Positions 53,614-62,196 of a DNA stretch of 64,000 bases are shown here, one piece after another. Origin of the DNA: Mycobacterium xenopi (GTDB taxonomy: Bacteria > Actinomycetota > Actinomycetes > Mycobacteriales > Mycobacteriaceae); contig NZ_AP022314.1 of assembly GCF_009936235.1 (NCBI RefSeq), forward strand, positions 868,001-932,000, read 5' to 3'. The first letter of the stretch is position 1. Each line of letters opens with the position of its first letter. Under the pieces are notes generated by a model, which was not told the origin of the DNA, made no database searches, and saw only the letters and a program-made list of their open reading frames with translations. The position numbers and the translations under genes are program-made.

Positions 53614-54825
53614 TCATCCGAGCGTGATCACCCCGTCTGCGGCGAGCGCGTGAATGGCGTCATCGCTGCAGCCCAGCTCTTGCAAGATCGCGTGACTGTG
53701 CGCGCCCAGGGCGGGGACGTTGCCAAGCACGGGCTCGATTCCGCCGAGCAACGTTGGCGGCAGCATCGCTCCGATGGTGCCGCCCGGTGTGAGGATCTGC
53801 CCCCAGCGGTCCCGTCCGAGCAGCACCGGATGCGACCAGAGGCTTTCGACACCGGTCAGGTGTCCGTATGCGATGCCCGCTGTCTCGAGGCGCCCGGCAA
53901 GTTCGTCGGCGGTCATCGTTGCGGTCGCGGCCTGGATCTCTTCCTCGACCAAGTCGCGATTCGCTACGCGGTCGGAGTTTGTCGCAAAGCGCGAATCCGT
54001 GAGTAGACCGGGCAGGCCAAGTACTTGCCCGCACAGCCGCTGCCATTCCCGCTCATTTTGAACAGCGAGTAATACTGTGCCCCCATCGCCGGTGGTGAAA
54101 GGGCCGTACGGCGCGATTGTCGCATGGCGGGCCCCGGTGCGCAGTGGCGGCGTGCCGCCGTAATGGGCGTAGTAGGCGGGCTGGCCCATCCATTCCGCGA
54201 GTGCTTCGAACAGTGAGACCGAGACTGGAGCGACGCGACCGGTGGTGGTACGCACGAGCAAGGCCATCAAAATGCCCGAGTAGGCGAACATGCCAGCGGC
54301 GATATCCGCGATCGAGATCCCGGTGCGGGCGACCTGGTCACCGTTTCCCGTCACCGACAAGAGGCCGGCCTCGGCCTGCACCAGCAGGTCGTAAGCCTTG
54401 CGGCCGCACCAAGGTCCGGTTGTTCCGTAGCCGGTGATGTCGCAGACGATCAGCCGCGGATAGCGGCGCGCGACCGTCGCGGCATCCAGGCCCATCCGCG
54501 CGGCGGCTCCCGGTCCCAGGTTTTGCACCAGCACATCTGCCGACGTGAGTAATCGGTGCAGGATCCGTTGGCCCTCCGTATGTTTCAAATCGAGCGTCAG
54601 TGATTCTTTACCGCGGTTCAGCCAGACGAAGTAACTGGACTCACCGTTTACGCTGCGGTCGTATCCGCGGGCGAAGTCACCCCCGTCGGGACGTTCCACC
54701 TTGATCACGCGGGCACCGAGATCGGCCAGCTGCCTTGTCGCATAGGGCGCGGCGACGGCCTGTTCCAGGCTGACGACGGTGAGACCGGACAGTGGAGCTT
54801 GGGCGGGGTTGGGTGTGCGCGTCAA
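53614..54825 (-). CDS. CaiB/BaiF family III CoA-transferase lacking catalytic Asp
   Basis: A 403-residue protein from TTG 54825, preceded by GAAAGGGGC. It begins LTRTPNPAQAPLSGLTVVSL and has VIKVERPDGGDFARGYDRSV and WLNRGKESLTLDLKHTEGQR. At the place of the catalytic Asp (V-D-V-S) it reads GRVAPVSVSLFEALAEW, with Ser (TCG). Either the enzyme is inactive or it has changed mechanism. A TGAC-N6-GTCA palindrome lies directly upstream. Confidence 0.88.
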   Translation of the reverse strand: MTRTPNPAQAPLSGLTVVSLEQAVAAPYATRQLADLGARVIKVERPDGGDFARGYDRSVNGESSYFVWLNRGKESLTLDLKHTEGQRILHRLLTSADVLVQNLGPGAAARMGLDAATVARRYPRLIVCDITGYGTTGPWCGRKAYDLLVQAEAGLLSVTGNGDQVARTGISIADIAAGMFAYSGILMALLVRTTTGRVAPVSVSLFEALAEWMGQPAYYAHYGGTPPLRTGARHATIAPYGPFTTGDGGTVLLAVQNEREWQRLCGQVLGLPGLLTDSRFATNSDRVANRDLVEEEIQAATATMTADELAGRLETAGIAYGHLTGVESLWSHPVLLGRDRWGQILTPGGTIGAMLPPTLLGGIEPVLGNVPALGAHSHAILQELGCSDDAIHALAADGVITLG

Positions 54826-54840
54826 CGAAGCCCCTTTCCA

Positions 54841-54854
54841 TGACGATATCGTCA
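54841..54854. promoter_or_regulatory. TGAC-N6-GTCA operator, site 4
   Basis: TGACGATATCGTCA, a perfect palindrome followed by GAAG, lies 16 bases upstream of the CoA-transferase start (54825). GTCAG half-sites recur at 54897-54935 on the way to the SnoaL-like gene. Confidence 0.6.
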
Positions 54855-55099
54855 GAAGACGGTAGTCGATTGGGTTGTTCGATTTGCGCGAAACCATCTG
54901 TCAGCAGGCAAAGCAATGATATACACATAGCGTCAGAATTGGATTAAATTGGTCCGGTGACCAAGGTGGCCGCGGTTGCGCTGGCCTGCGCGCGGACGCT
55001 CCGGTTCGAAAGTTCTCGAGCGGCGGCCGCCGACCCGGACCGAATCGTCGCCAGTGCTGAATCGATCGGAACTTTCCGACAGGACTCGAAGGAGTATCG

Positions 55100-55681
55100 A
55101 TGGCCGATCGCAACGAAGTCGAGCAGGAATTTCGGCACTACTACATGACCGGACCGGTCATGGAGAACTGGGTCGGTTGGGCCAATCTCTTTACTGACGA
55201 CGCTGAGTATTTCGACCACTATTACGGCACTTTCACTGGTCCTGAGGAGATAGCCCGCTACCTTGAAGGTACGATGGGGGCCTCTCCGATGGTGTACACC
55301 GTGTTGAAGTGGTACGTCATCGACGGCAACCGGGTAGTGTACGAGTGCCTCAACCGTGCCGACAATCCCGAACCGGCTGCACCCCCAATTGATTTCCCGT
55401 CGTTTCAGATCGTCGACTACGCCGGTGGTGGAAAGTGGAGCCGAGAGGAAGACATTTGGGTGATGGGGGAGATGAAGGCATTCGCGAAACGCTACCGCGC
55501 TGCCGAGCGCTTGTTTCCACAGACGCTAGAGGACAAGCTCAGCCGCAATGACTGGGGAAACTGGGTCGAATGGGCTCGGCCTCAACCAGGGCACCAGGCC
55601 CGACCGTCGTGGTATGCGAAAGCGGATTTCTCGCCGTTTCACGGCCTCGGGGACATCGATTTTGGTGTGCGTTCACACTGA
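55100..55681 (+). CDS. SnoaL/NTF2-like protein
   Basis: A 193-residue protein from ATG 55100 with GAAGGAGT ahead. It starts MADRNEVEQEFRHYYMTGPV and has WVGWANLFTDDAEYFDHYYG, the cone-shaped alpha/beta fold typical of nuclear-transport-factor-2-like enzymes, and a long Trp-rich tail (EDIWVMGEMKAF). Relatives include isomerases, dehydratases and ring-hydroxylase small subunits. No specific reaction. It is divergent from the CoA-transferase; the region 54957-55099 between has an unsupported short open frame. Confidence 0.78.
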   Translation: MADRNEVEQEFRHYYMTGPVMENWVGWANLFTDDAEYFDHYYGTFTGPEEIARYLEGTMGASPMVYTVLKWYVIDGNRVVYECLNRADNPEPAAPPIDFPSFQIVDYAGGGKWSREEDIWVMGEMKAFAKRYRAAERLFPQTLEDKLSRNDWGNWVEWARPQPGHQARPSWYAKADFSPFHGLGDIDFGVRSH

Positions 55682-55821
55682 CGCCGCTCAGTGGGCATGG
55701 ACGTTCGGGGAGCCAGCAGCCGGGCTGAAAAGTTGCGGCCGCCGCAAAGCTCGGCGCCAGTAACGGATCGAATTTGTGGTGGTTGCACGTTGCCAGCGAC
55801 GTCTTGGCTGGATAGGAAAGC

Positions 55822-57312
55822 TCATCCCAGCGTGAAGGGGTCTCGGGTTGCCCCGGACAGCTCCACCCACACCGCCTTGGTCTCGGTGAAATCCTTGACA
55901 GCCTCGATGCCGTTCTCCCGGCCCATTCCACTGAAACCCATGCCACCGAACGGAACGTGCGGTGCCACAGCACGATAGGCGTTTATCCAGACGGTGCCGG
56001 CACGCAGTTTTGCGGCCACGCGATGAGCGCGGTGCACGTCTTTGGTCCACACCGAGCCGGCCAGCCCGAACTCGGTGGCGTTGGCTTTGGCGATGGCTTC
56101 GTCTTCATCGGCGAAAGTCATGACTGCCAGCACCGGGCCAAAGATCTCCTCGGTAACTGCGCGCATCGACGGGTTGACCCCGGTCAGGACGGTAGGCTTG
56201 ACGAAGAATCCACCGAGCCTGTCTTCGGGTTCGCCGCCACACACAATGTTAGCTCCCTGCTCGCGGGCGGATGCGAAGTGCGACAACACTTTTTCGTACT
56301 GTAAAGCGTTTGAGACCGGACCCATCTCGGTCGTCGGATCCTTGGGATCGCCCAGCTTGATCGTGGTGGCGCGGGCAACGACCTTGTCCACCAGCGCCGT
56401 AGCGACCCTCTCATGCACCAGCAGACGCGAACCCGCCAAGCAAGTCTGTCCAGTGGCGGCGAACACCCCGGCGACCACACCGTTGGCGGCGGCGTCCAAG
56501 TCGGCGTCGTCGAAGACGACTTGTGCCGATTTGCCGCCGAGTTCGAGGGTGAGCCGGGTCATGTTCGCAATGGCGGCCTTGCCGACCTCGATGCCGGTGG
56601 CGGTCGACCCCGTGAACGCGATTTTGTCGACGCCCGGATGCGAGGCCAGCGCTGCCCCGGTTTCCGGGCCCCACCCGGTCACCACGTTGATCACGCCGGG
56701 CGGAAAGCCCGCTTCGGCGAACAGCTTCGCGAACGCCAGGGTCGAGGTGGGGGTGTGCTCGCTGGGCTTGACAACGAACGTGCAACCCGCGGCGAGGCCC
56801 GCTGCCACCTTCCACGTCAACAGCAGCAGCGGCGAATTCCACGGCGTGATCGCGCCCACCACACCGACCGGCTCGTGGCGGGTGTAGACGAAATAGTTCG
56901 GCTTGTCGGTCGGCACGACCGTGCCCTGCAGTTTGTCGGCCAGCCCGGCGTAATAGAAGTAGTAGTCCGGCAAAGAACGCATCTGGCCGACCATTTCACG
57001 CACCAGCTTCCCGCCGTCGCGAACCTCAAGTCCGGCTAGGTTCTCGGCCTCGCGCGAGAGAATCTCGCCAAGCCGCCACAGCAGCTTGCCGCGGGCGGTC
57101 GCGGTGAGTCGGCCCCATTGTCCGTCGAGGGCCTCCCGCGCTGCCGTCACCGCACGGTCGATGTCGGTCGCGTCGCCGTCGGGTACCCGGGCCCACGGTT
57201 TTCCGGTGTACGGGTCGATGCTGTCGTACGTGGCGCCGCGTGCCGCGCCTACCTGCTGGCCACCGACCAGCAACTGGAATTCGACTAGTTGCTCGGTTGC
57301 CGCTTCCCTCAT
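55822..57312 (-). CDS. Aldehyde dehydrogenase family protein
   Basis: A 496-residue enzyme; I use ATG 57312 (MREAATEQLVEFQLLVGGQQ) because the frame beyond it overlaps the hydratase gene. Features: GAITPWNSPL, IAFTGSTATGIEVG, general base Glu257 in LTLELGGKSAQ, nucleophile Cys291 in AATGQTCLAGSR. It would oxidise an aldehyde released by ring or side-chain cleavage. It lies 10 bases downstream of the hydratase, at the end of the Rieske operon. Confidence 0.92.
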   Translation of the reverse strand: MREAATEQLVEFQLLVGGQQVGAARGATYDSIDPYTGKPWARVPDGDATDIDRAVTAAREALDGQWGRLTATARGKLLWRLGEILSREAENLAGLEVRDGGKLVREMVGQMRSLPDYYFYYAGLADKLQGTVVPTDKPNYFVYTRHEPVGVVGAITPWNSPLLLLTWKVAAGLAAGCTFVVKPSEHTPTSTLAFAKLFAEAGFPPGVINVVTGWGPETGAALASHPGVDKIAFTGSTATGIEVGKAAIANMTRLTLELGGKSAQVVFDDADLDAAANGVVAGVFAATGQTCLAGSRLLVHERVATALVDKVVARATTIKLGDPKDPTTEMGPVSNALQYEKVLSHFASAREQGANIVCGGEPEDRLGGFFVKPTVLTGVNPSMRAVTEEIFGPVLAVMTFADEDEAIAKANATEFGLAGSVWTKDVHRAHRVAAKLRAGTVWINAYRAVAPHVPFGGMGFSGMGRENGIEAVKDFTETKAVWVELSGATRDPFTLG

Positions 57313-57322
57313 CGCGTTTTCC

Positions 57323-58108
57323 TCATCGGGTTCGCGGTGGCCTTTTGTTGGCCCGCGAGTCGCTGCGCCCGTCGCCGGGGTTGCCAATGTGGGTGTAGGA
57401 CAGGCCGTGCCGTGCCGCGATGCTCGGCGGCAGGTCGCGCGCTTCCCACATTGCGCGCACGGTTCCCTGGATGCCTTGGGGACGGCGAGCGGCGATCTCG
57501 GCAGCCAACTGGGCTGCACGCGAGCGTAGTTCGTTGTCCGGGACAATCTCGGTAACCAGGCCGATGCGCAGCGCAGTCTGAGCGGACATGCGTTCCTCGC
57601 TGCCCATCAAAGCCCATCGCATCACCTCTCCGTACGGCACTCCAAGGGCGAGCATGCCCATCGGCTCCAGCGCCGAGACGGCACCGGAGTTGACATGTGG
57701 GTCGAAGAACGTCGCGGACTCCGAGCAGATCGCGAAGTCGCATTCATTGACAAAATACATCGCTCCACCGGCCACCATGCCGTGTAGCGCGGCGATGACC
57801 GGCTTCCACACCCGGTGTGCCTTCGGCCCGAGCACGACACCGGGGTCTTCCTGGTTGAAGATCGGTTGGTCGGTCCACCAGGTGCCCTCGGACACGTCGA
57901 GGCCGGTGCAGAACGCGCGCTCACCGTTTCCGCGCAGCACAGCAACACGAATATCTTCGTCGTCGCGAACCCGCTGCCACGCCGCCGTAAGTTCACGACT
58001 CATCAACTCGTTGAAGCTGTTCAACCGGTCGGGCCGATTAAGCGTCACGGTCGCCACGTGATCGGAGAGCTCGAACTCGATGGTCTGCAGACCGGTCAGG
58101 TTGGTCAT
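57323..58108 (-). CDS. Enoyl-CoA hydratase/isomerase family protein
   Basis: A 261-residue crotonase. It has HVATVTLNRPDRLNSFNELM, RAFCTGLDVSEG (oxyanion hole), HGMVAGGAMYFVNECDFAIC and FFDPHVNSGAVSALEPMGML. Its ATG overlaps the CoA ligase stop by four bases (ATGA). It may hydrate a ring-opened dienoyl-CoA or cleave a C-C bond; the exact reaction is not evident. Confidence 0.88.
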   Translation of the reverse strand: MTNLTGLQTIEFELSDHVATVTLNRPDRLNSFNELMSRELTAAWQRVRDDEDIRVAVLRGNGERAFCTGLDVSEGTWWTDQPIFNQEDPGVVLGPKAHRVWKPVIAALHGMVAGGAMYFVNECDFAICSESATFFDPHVNSGAVSALEPMGMLALGVPYGEVMRWALMGSEERMSAQTALRIGLVTEIVPDNELRSRAAQLAAEIAARRPQGIQGTVRAMWEARDLPPSIAARHGLSYTHIGNPGDGRSDSRANKRPPRTR

Positions 58109-59712
58109 CTGGCCTCCTCGCTACGTCGGGATGTCACCGACATCCTCTCAACCGAGTTAGCCACCTGTATCACCTGGTTAACGATCTCACGTTTGAGTAT
58201 CTTGCCCGCTGGGCCGAGGGGAAGTTCATCGCAGTATTCGAAGCGCCGGGGCTGTTTGTAACCGGCCAATTCGGCTCGACACAGCGACGACAATTCGGAA
58301 GTCAGCCGATCCCGATCGGTCACATGGCGTTTAGGCACGACCATGGCTACCGGGGTCTCGCCCCACTCGGGGTCGGGAACGCCGACCACGGCCACCATGT
58401 CGACCCCGTCATGGCGGCCGATGACTCGTTCGATTTCGGCGGGATAGACGTTGAAACCGCCCGAGATGATCATGTCGGTCTTACGGCCGGTGATGTGTAG
58501 GTAGTTCTCGTCGTCGAGGTAGCCGAGGTCGCCGGTGCGCAGCCCGTCCGGCCGGAACGTTTCGGCGGTCTGTTCGGGGCGGTTCCAGTAGCCGATCGCA
58601 TTGGCGGGACTGACTATGACGATCTCGCCAACCTGGCCCGCCGGCAGGGTATTGCCCTCGGCGTCGACGATGCGGATCGCACACATCGGCGTCTCCTGGC
58701 CACACGACGTCGCGATCGAGGTTTTGCCGTTAACGATGTCACGGTGGTCCTGGGGGGTCAGGATGGTGGCCTGTCCGCCACACTCGGTGAGTCCGTAGCG
58801 TTGCTGCAGGTCGCAGCCGAGCAAGTCCATCGCCCGGCGCGCCAGACCCGGTGGCACTGGGGCAGAACCGTAGGAGATGCGGCGCAGGCTCGACATGTCG
58901 CGCCGCGGACCCTCTTCGAGGATAGCCAGCGTGCGCTGCAACATCGTGGGGATGAATGTGGTGAAAGTGATTCTGCTGTGCTCGATTTCGTCGATCACCG
59001 CCTGCGGATCGAACTTCTGGTGGATGACCATCGTTTGGCCGAGATACAGCCATGACACTGTGCGGACCATGCCGCCGGCTGTGAAAAATGGTGTGGTTGC
59101 CAACATCACGTCAGAGCGGTTGGCCTCGGTGACCAGGTTGGTGTCGGCCGCCTGGTACAGCAACCCGCGGTGCGTGTGCATTACCCCCTTGGGCCGCCCG
59201 GTAGTACCGCTGGTGTAGAGGATGACCGCGAGATCGTCAGGCGAGATGTCGAAGTGTCGCGGGGCAGGCCACGTGTGCGCCAGCGCCGTCTCGTAGTCGG
59301 TGACCAAGTCGGTGTCGCCGAGCGTCCGGCGTCCGTCGATGCCGAGCACTACGGCCATCTCGCAAAGCTCGCCGATGAACTTCTTCAACTGGTCGGAATG
59401 GACGATCGCCGCTCGAGCGCCGGAGTCGTCGCGGACATGGGCGACCTCGTCGACTGCTAGGCGGACGTTGACCGGAACCGCGATGAGTCCCGCCTTTGCC
59501 AGGCCGAACGAGATCTCTGGCCACTCAATGCAATTGCGGGCGATAACCAGCACCCGGTCCCCCGGCATTAATCCGCGGCCGGTCAAGAAGTTCGCCAATC
59601 GCCGAGCGCGATCATCGACTTGCGACCAGGTGTGCACCCGGTCGCCCTCGACGAGCGCGCGTTTGTGCGGATAGCGGCGGGCGTTGTTGGTGGCGATGTC
59701 TCCGACGAGCAT
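58105..59712 (-). CDS. AMP-dependent acyl-CoA synthetase, ipfF-like position
   Basis: A 535-residue ANL ligase from ATG 59712 (MLVGDIATNNARRYPHKRAL); the longer frame overlaps the Rieske beta gene. A3 motif is VILYTSGTTGRPKGVMHTHR, A5 QQRYGLTECGGQ, A8 GLRTGDLGYLDDENYLHITG, A10 lysine in GPAGKILKREIVNQV. It activates a carboxylic acid to its CoA thioester. Lying with a two-subunit Rieske dioxygenase and a thiolase/DUF35 pair, it is placed as the ligase that feeds that enzyme. Confidence 0.92.
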   Translation of the reverse strand: MLVGDIATNNARRYPHKRALVEGDRVHTWSQVDDRARRLANFLTGRGLMPGDRVLVIARNCIEWPEISFGLAKAGLIAVPVNVRLAVDEVAHVRDDSGARAAIVHSDQLKKFIGELCEMAVVLGIDGRRTLGDTDLVTDYETALAHTWPAPRHFDISPDDLAVILYTSGTTGRPKGVMHTHRGLLYQAADTNLVTEANRSDVMLATTPFFTAGGMVRTVSWLYLGQTMVIHQKFDPQAVIDEIEHSRITFTTFIPTMLQRTLAILEEGPRRDMSSLRRISYGSAPVPPGLARRAMDLLGCDLQQRYGLTECGGQATILTPQDHRDIVNGKTSIATSCGQETPMCAIRIVDAEGNTLPAGQVGEIVIVSPANAIGYWNRPEQTAETFRPDGLRTGDLGYLDDENYLHITGRKTDMIISGGFNVYPAEIERVIGRHDGVDMVAVVGVPDPEWGETPVAMVVPKRHVTDRDRLTSELSSLCRAELAGYKQPRRFEYCDELPLGPAGKILKREIVNQVIQVANSVERMSVTSRRSEEAR

Positions 59713-59714
59713 GG

Positions 59715-60224
59715 TCAGATCAGAAATGCGAGAGTGTCGATGGGTCCACTTGCGTCGATGAGGTGCACGATTTTGCGGATCAGCTTCAGCCCGTTCTCTG
59801 ATCGCCGGACGGTGTGAACGACACGACCGGCCCAATATCGTTGCCGTACACGGTATTCGAAGAGGGCAAAGTTGGATTCGACGGTCACGGTGTTCTCGCT
59901 CTGTTCCACGACCTCGCTGTTGGAGAGCACCCGGCGCATCACTGACGGTGGGTTCTGGGAATGCCGGTTGCCGGTGTTTAGTTGCGCCACGCGGCTTTTG
60001 ATGCGCCTTCCGTTGTCGTTGATGTAGGCCAGGGTGGTACGTGGGTCGTCGTTGGGGTGCATCGGCACCCGGTACTCGACTGTGTCGTCGTCGGCCCACA
60101 GCGACTCCCACTCCGAGTACCGACCCTCGTCGGCCAGCCGCGCCTCCAGATACAAAAACGACAGGACCTCGGGATCCGGCAGCGGCCGCATGACCGGGCT
60201 TTCGGGTTGGGTGTCAACAGTCAT
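59715..60224 (-). CDS. Aromatic-ring-hydroxylating dioxygenase beta subunit
   Basis: A 169-residue SnoaL-like beta subunit. It has EVLSFLYLEARLADEGRYSE, WADDDTVEYRVPMHPNDDPR and NTVTVESNFALFEYRVRQRY, typical of small subunits of Rieske dioxygenases. It supports the alpha trimer structurally. Three bases separate it from the alpha gene stop, and the ligase starts two bases after its own stop, so the order is alpha, beta, ligase. Confidence 0.88.
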   Translation of the reverse strand: MTVDTQPESPVMRPLPDPEVLSFLYLEARLADEGRYSEWESLWADDDTVEYRVPMHPNDDPRTTLAYINDNGRRIKSRVAQLNTGNRHSQNPPSVMRRVLSNSEVVEQSENTVTVESNFALFEYRVRQRYWAGRVVHTVRRSENGLKLIRKIVHLIDASGPIDTLAFLI

Positions 60225-60227
60225 CGG

Positions 60228-61517
60228 TCACACCTTTCCGCCGACGACCGCTGCCCATTGGGCATAGAAACCGCGTTGCGGCGTTTCGGCGCTCTTGTCT
60301 GAGTTGACGATCCCGGTCTCGTCCTCGATGTCGGTGTCCATGCCGCGCGAGAGCACCAGCCACTCCGGTAGTTCGGCGGCCAGCCCGGCTTGGTTGCGCA
60401 TGCCGATCTCGCCGTCGTCGGCGATGAGAAACCCCGCAGGCCCCATCGCGCCTTCGGAACGCCGCAGCGTGCGCTCGTTGAGCTTGTCCTGCCCGGGCAT
60501 CAGCACCGCGGTGGTATAAGCGATGGTGCGGTTCACTGCCTGCGGCTCGACGAACATCACGTTCATCTCTGCCAGGAACAGATTGGGCCAGATCAGCGTG
60601 TGCGGTGGGCCGACAACCAGCGCATCGTGTGCCTGCGAGGGACCGTAGGTGCGCTCCAGCGCCTCAACGTATTCGGCCAGCTTCTCGCGCGGAATCCGCC
60701 CGTACCAAACGAATTCCTCGTTGAGCTTGCGGTATTCGTTGCTGTAGTCGATCTCGGAATGCCCGTTGCCCATGTCGCGGACTACCACGTCGACCTTGCT
60801 CGGCACATGCGATACCTTCGCCGGCCGGATCGCATCGTAGACCGACGCGTGGGTGAATAGCGCGTGATAGCCGTCTACGTTGTTCTCTACCACCATCTTC
60901 CAGTTGGCGTGGTGGAGGTGCTTCATCCAGTTTCCCCGCAGGTCGATCGAGTGGGTGGGGGACAGGTTCAGCAGACGGTCGATGGCAGTCGTTGCCCTAC
61001 CAAGATGTTCAGAAAGTGAAATGTTCCCTGGTGCAAGGGATGCGAAAATAAAGCCGCCGTAGCTGTCGACACGCGGAGCCTGGACCAACCCTAGCTCGGA
61101 GCGCATCTGCTGGAATGTGCCACCATAGGCTTCACGCATCGGAACACCCTGCAGTACACCAGTATTGCTGAACGTCCAGCCATGATACGGGCAGCGGAAC
61201 GAGTTGGCAGTGCCCTTCTCCGCGTTGCACAGCTTGTTCGCGCGATGTGTGCAGCGGTTAAGCAGCACGCGTACGACGCCGTCCTTGCCGCGGACCACCA
61301 CGACGGGGTCACGGCCAATCATGCGGGTCAGATAGTCGCCGGGCTCGCTGATCTCGCTCTCGTGGGCCACATAGACCCAGCCTGTCTTGAAGATAGTGTC
61401 CATCTCGCGAGCAAAAATCTCCGGCGAGGTGTACACCGATCCGTGCACACGATCGGTCTGCACCACCGTGGTGACGTCGAAATCGTCGACCGCGGCGGCA
61501 GTGTCCAAAGTCGTCAC
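60228..61517 (-). CDS. Rieske [2Fe-2S] ring-hydroxylating dioxygenase alpha subunit
   Basis: A 429-residue protein from GTG 61517, overlapping the DUF35 stop. The Rieske cluster ligands are Cys89, His91, Cys109 and His112 (CTHRANK...CPYHGWTF). The mononuclear iron and its bridge are Asp215, His218 and His223 in NVDGYHALFTH. The enzyme adds O2 to an aromatic or unsaturated ring as a cis-diol. No ferredoxin or reductase gene is in the window, so electrons must come from elsewhere. Confidence 0.93.
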   Translation of the reverse strand: MTTLDTAAAVDDFDVTTVVQTDRVHGSVYTSPEIFAREMDTIFKTGWVYVAHESEISEPGDYLTRMIGRDPVVVVRGKDGVVRVLLNRCTHRANKLCNAEKGTANSFRCPYHGWTFSNTGVLQGVPMREAYGGTFQQMRSELGLVQAPRVDSYGGFIFASLAPGNISLSEHLGRATTAIDRLLNLSPTHSIDLRGNWMKHLHHANWKMVVENNVDGYHALFTHASVYDAIRPAKVSHVPSKVDVVVRDMGNGHSEIDYSNEYRKLNEEFVWYGRIPREKLAEYVEALERTYGPSQAHDALVVGPPHTLIWPNLFLAEMNVMFVEPQAVNRTIAYTTAVLMPGQDKLNERTLRRSEGAMGPAGFLIADDGEIGMRNQAGLAAELPEWLVLSRGMDTDIEDETGIVNSDKSAETPQRGFYAQWAAVVGGKV

Positions 61518-61963
61518 GCGTGGTCCTCCCAAGTGTCGATGGCGGGAATCACGACACCGCCGAGATGGCGGTAGCCGACGCGCACCGCAGCGCCGATGGG
61601 CGGCGCACTGTCGCAGGGCGCGGTGGTGGTCATCACGATGCGATGTCCGCTGGCGAGCTCGACGTCGACGATCGGATAGGGGTGCTCGGCGCGAACGAGG
61701 CCTGGTTCCCGGCGGTGCATGAGGGTCGATGAATGCACGACCCCGACCGGTTCCACCGGTGCCCAGCACCGCTGTTGGCAGCCGCAGCGGTCACAGACCT
61801 GCTGCTCAAGCTCGAGCGGTAGGTCACATCCGAGGCAGCGCGGCAGCCTGAGTTCACGACGCGCCGCGGCCTCATACAGCGGGCGGATCAGCTCGTCGTC
61901 GGCATCGGGGGCTAGTGCCGCCTGGAGCAGCCAGTCCATTGTCGCGTTCGCCATCGTGGTCAC
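61514..61963 (-). CDS. DUF35 OB-fold, zinc-ribbon protein (thiolase partner)
   Basis: About 149 residues from GTG 61963; ATG 61954 is an alternative. The zinc ribbon uses Cys43, Cys46, Cys57 and Cys60 (CLGCDLP; CDRCGC), then an OB-fold ending PAIDTWEDHA. It overlaps the alpha-subunit start (GTGA). Its partner should be the thiolase at 63441, now separated from it by the IS110 element. The IS end supplies AGAAAGGA ten bases before the GTG. Confidence 0.86.
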   Translation of the reverse strand: MTTMANATMDWLLQAALAPDADDELIRPLYEAAARRELRLPRCLGCDLPLELEQQVCDRCGCQQRCWAPVEPVGVVHSSTLMHRREPGLVRAEHPYPIVDVELASGHRIVMTTTAPCDSAPPIGAAVRVGYRHLGGVVIPAIDTWEDHA

Positions 61964-61973
61964 TAGGGCATCA

Positions 61974-62196
61974 TCCTTTCTGCGAGTGCCCGATGGGCGT
62001 TCGTAGGAGGGACTCGGCGGGGGCCGAGGTGACGGCCAGGTGTGGTCGCTCGTAGAGGGCCTGCATGACACCGCCGCCCTCGGTCCTCCCGGGGTCGCAG
62101 ACCAGCTTCAGGAAGACGCGCCGCAGAGCGCCAGTTAGCGACCGTCCGGCCGTCGATCCCCTCGCCGGGTCGTCGCTGCCAACCCGAGGAGCCCTG
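61974..62196 (+). ncRNA. Probable bridge RNA region of the IS110 element
   Basis: IS110-group elements encode a bridge RNA in the non-coding left end before the recombinase. This 223-base segment is GC-rich with many short complementary stretches (GGACTCGGCGGGGGCCGAGG; GCCGTCGATC) and carries TCAGGAAG (62108-62115), which also forms the element's right end (63431-63438), as expected of a donor guide. Precise ends and loops cannot be placed by eye. Confidence 0.45.

Noticed and set aside
54957..55148. 63-residue frame before the SnoaL-like gene
   Set aside because: It overlaps the start of the SnoaL-like gene, has no recognisable domain and its GTG has no Shine-Dalgarno.
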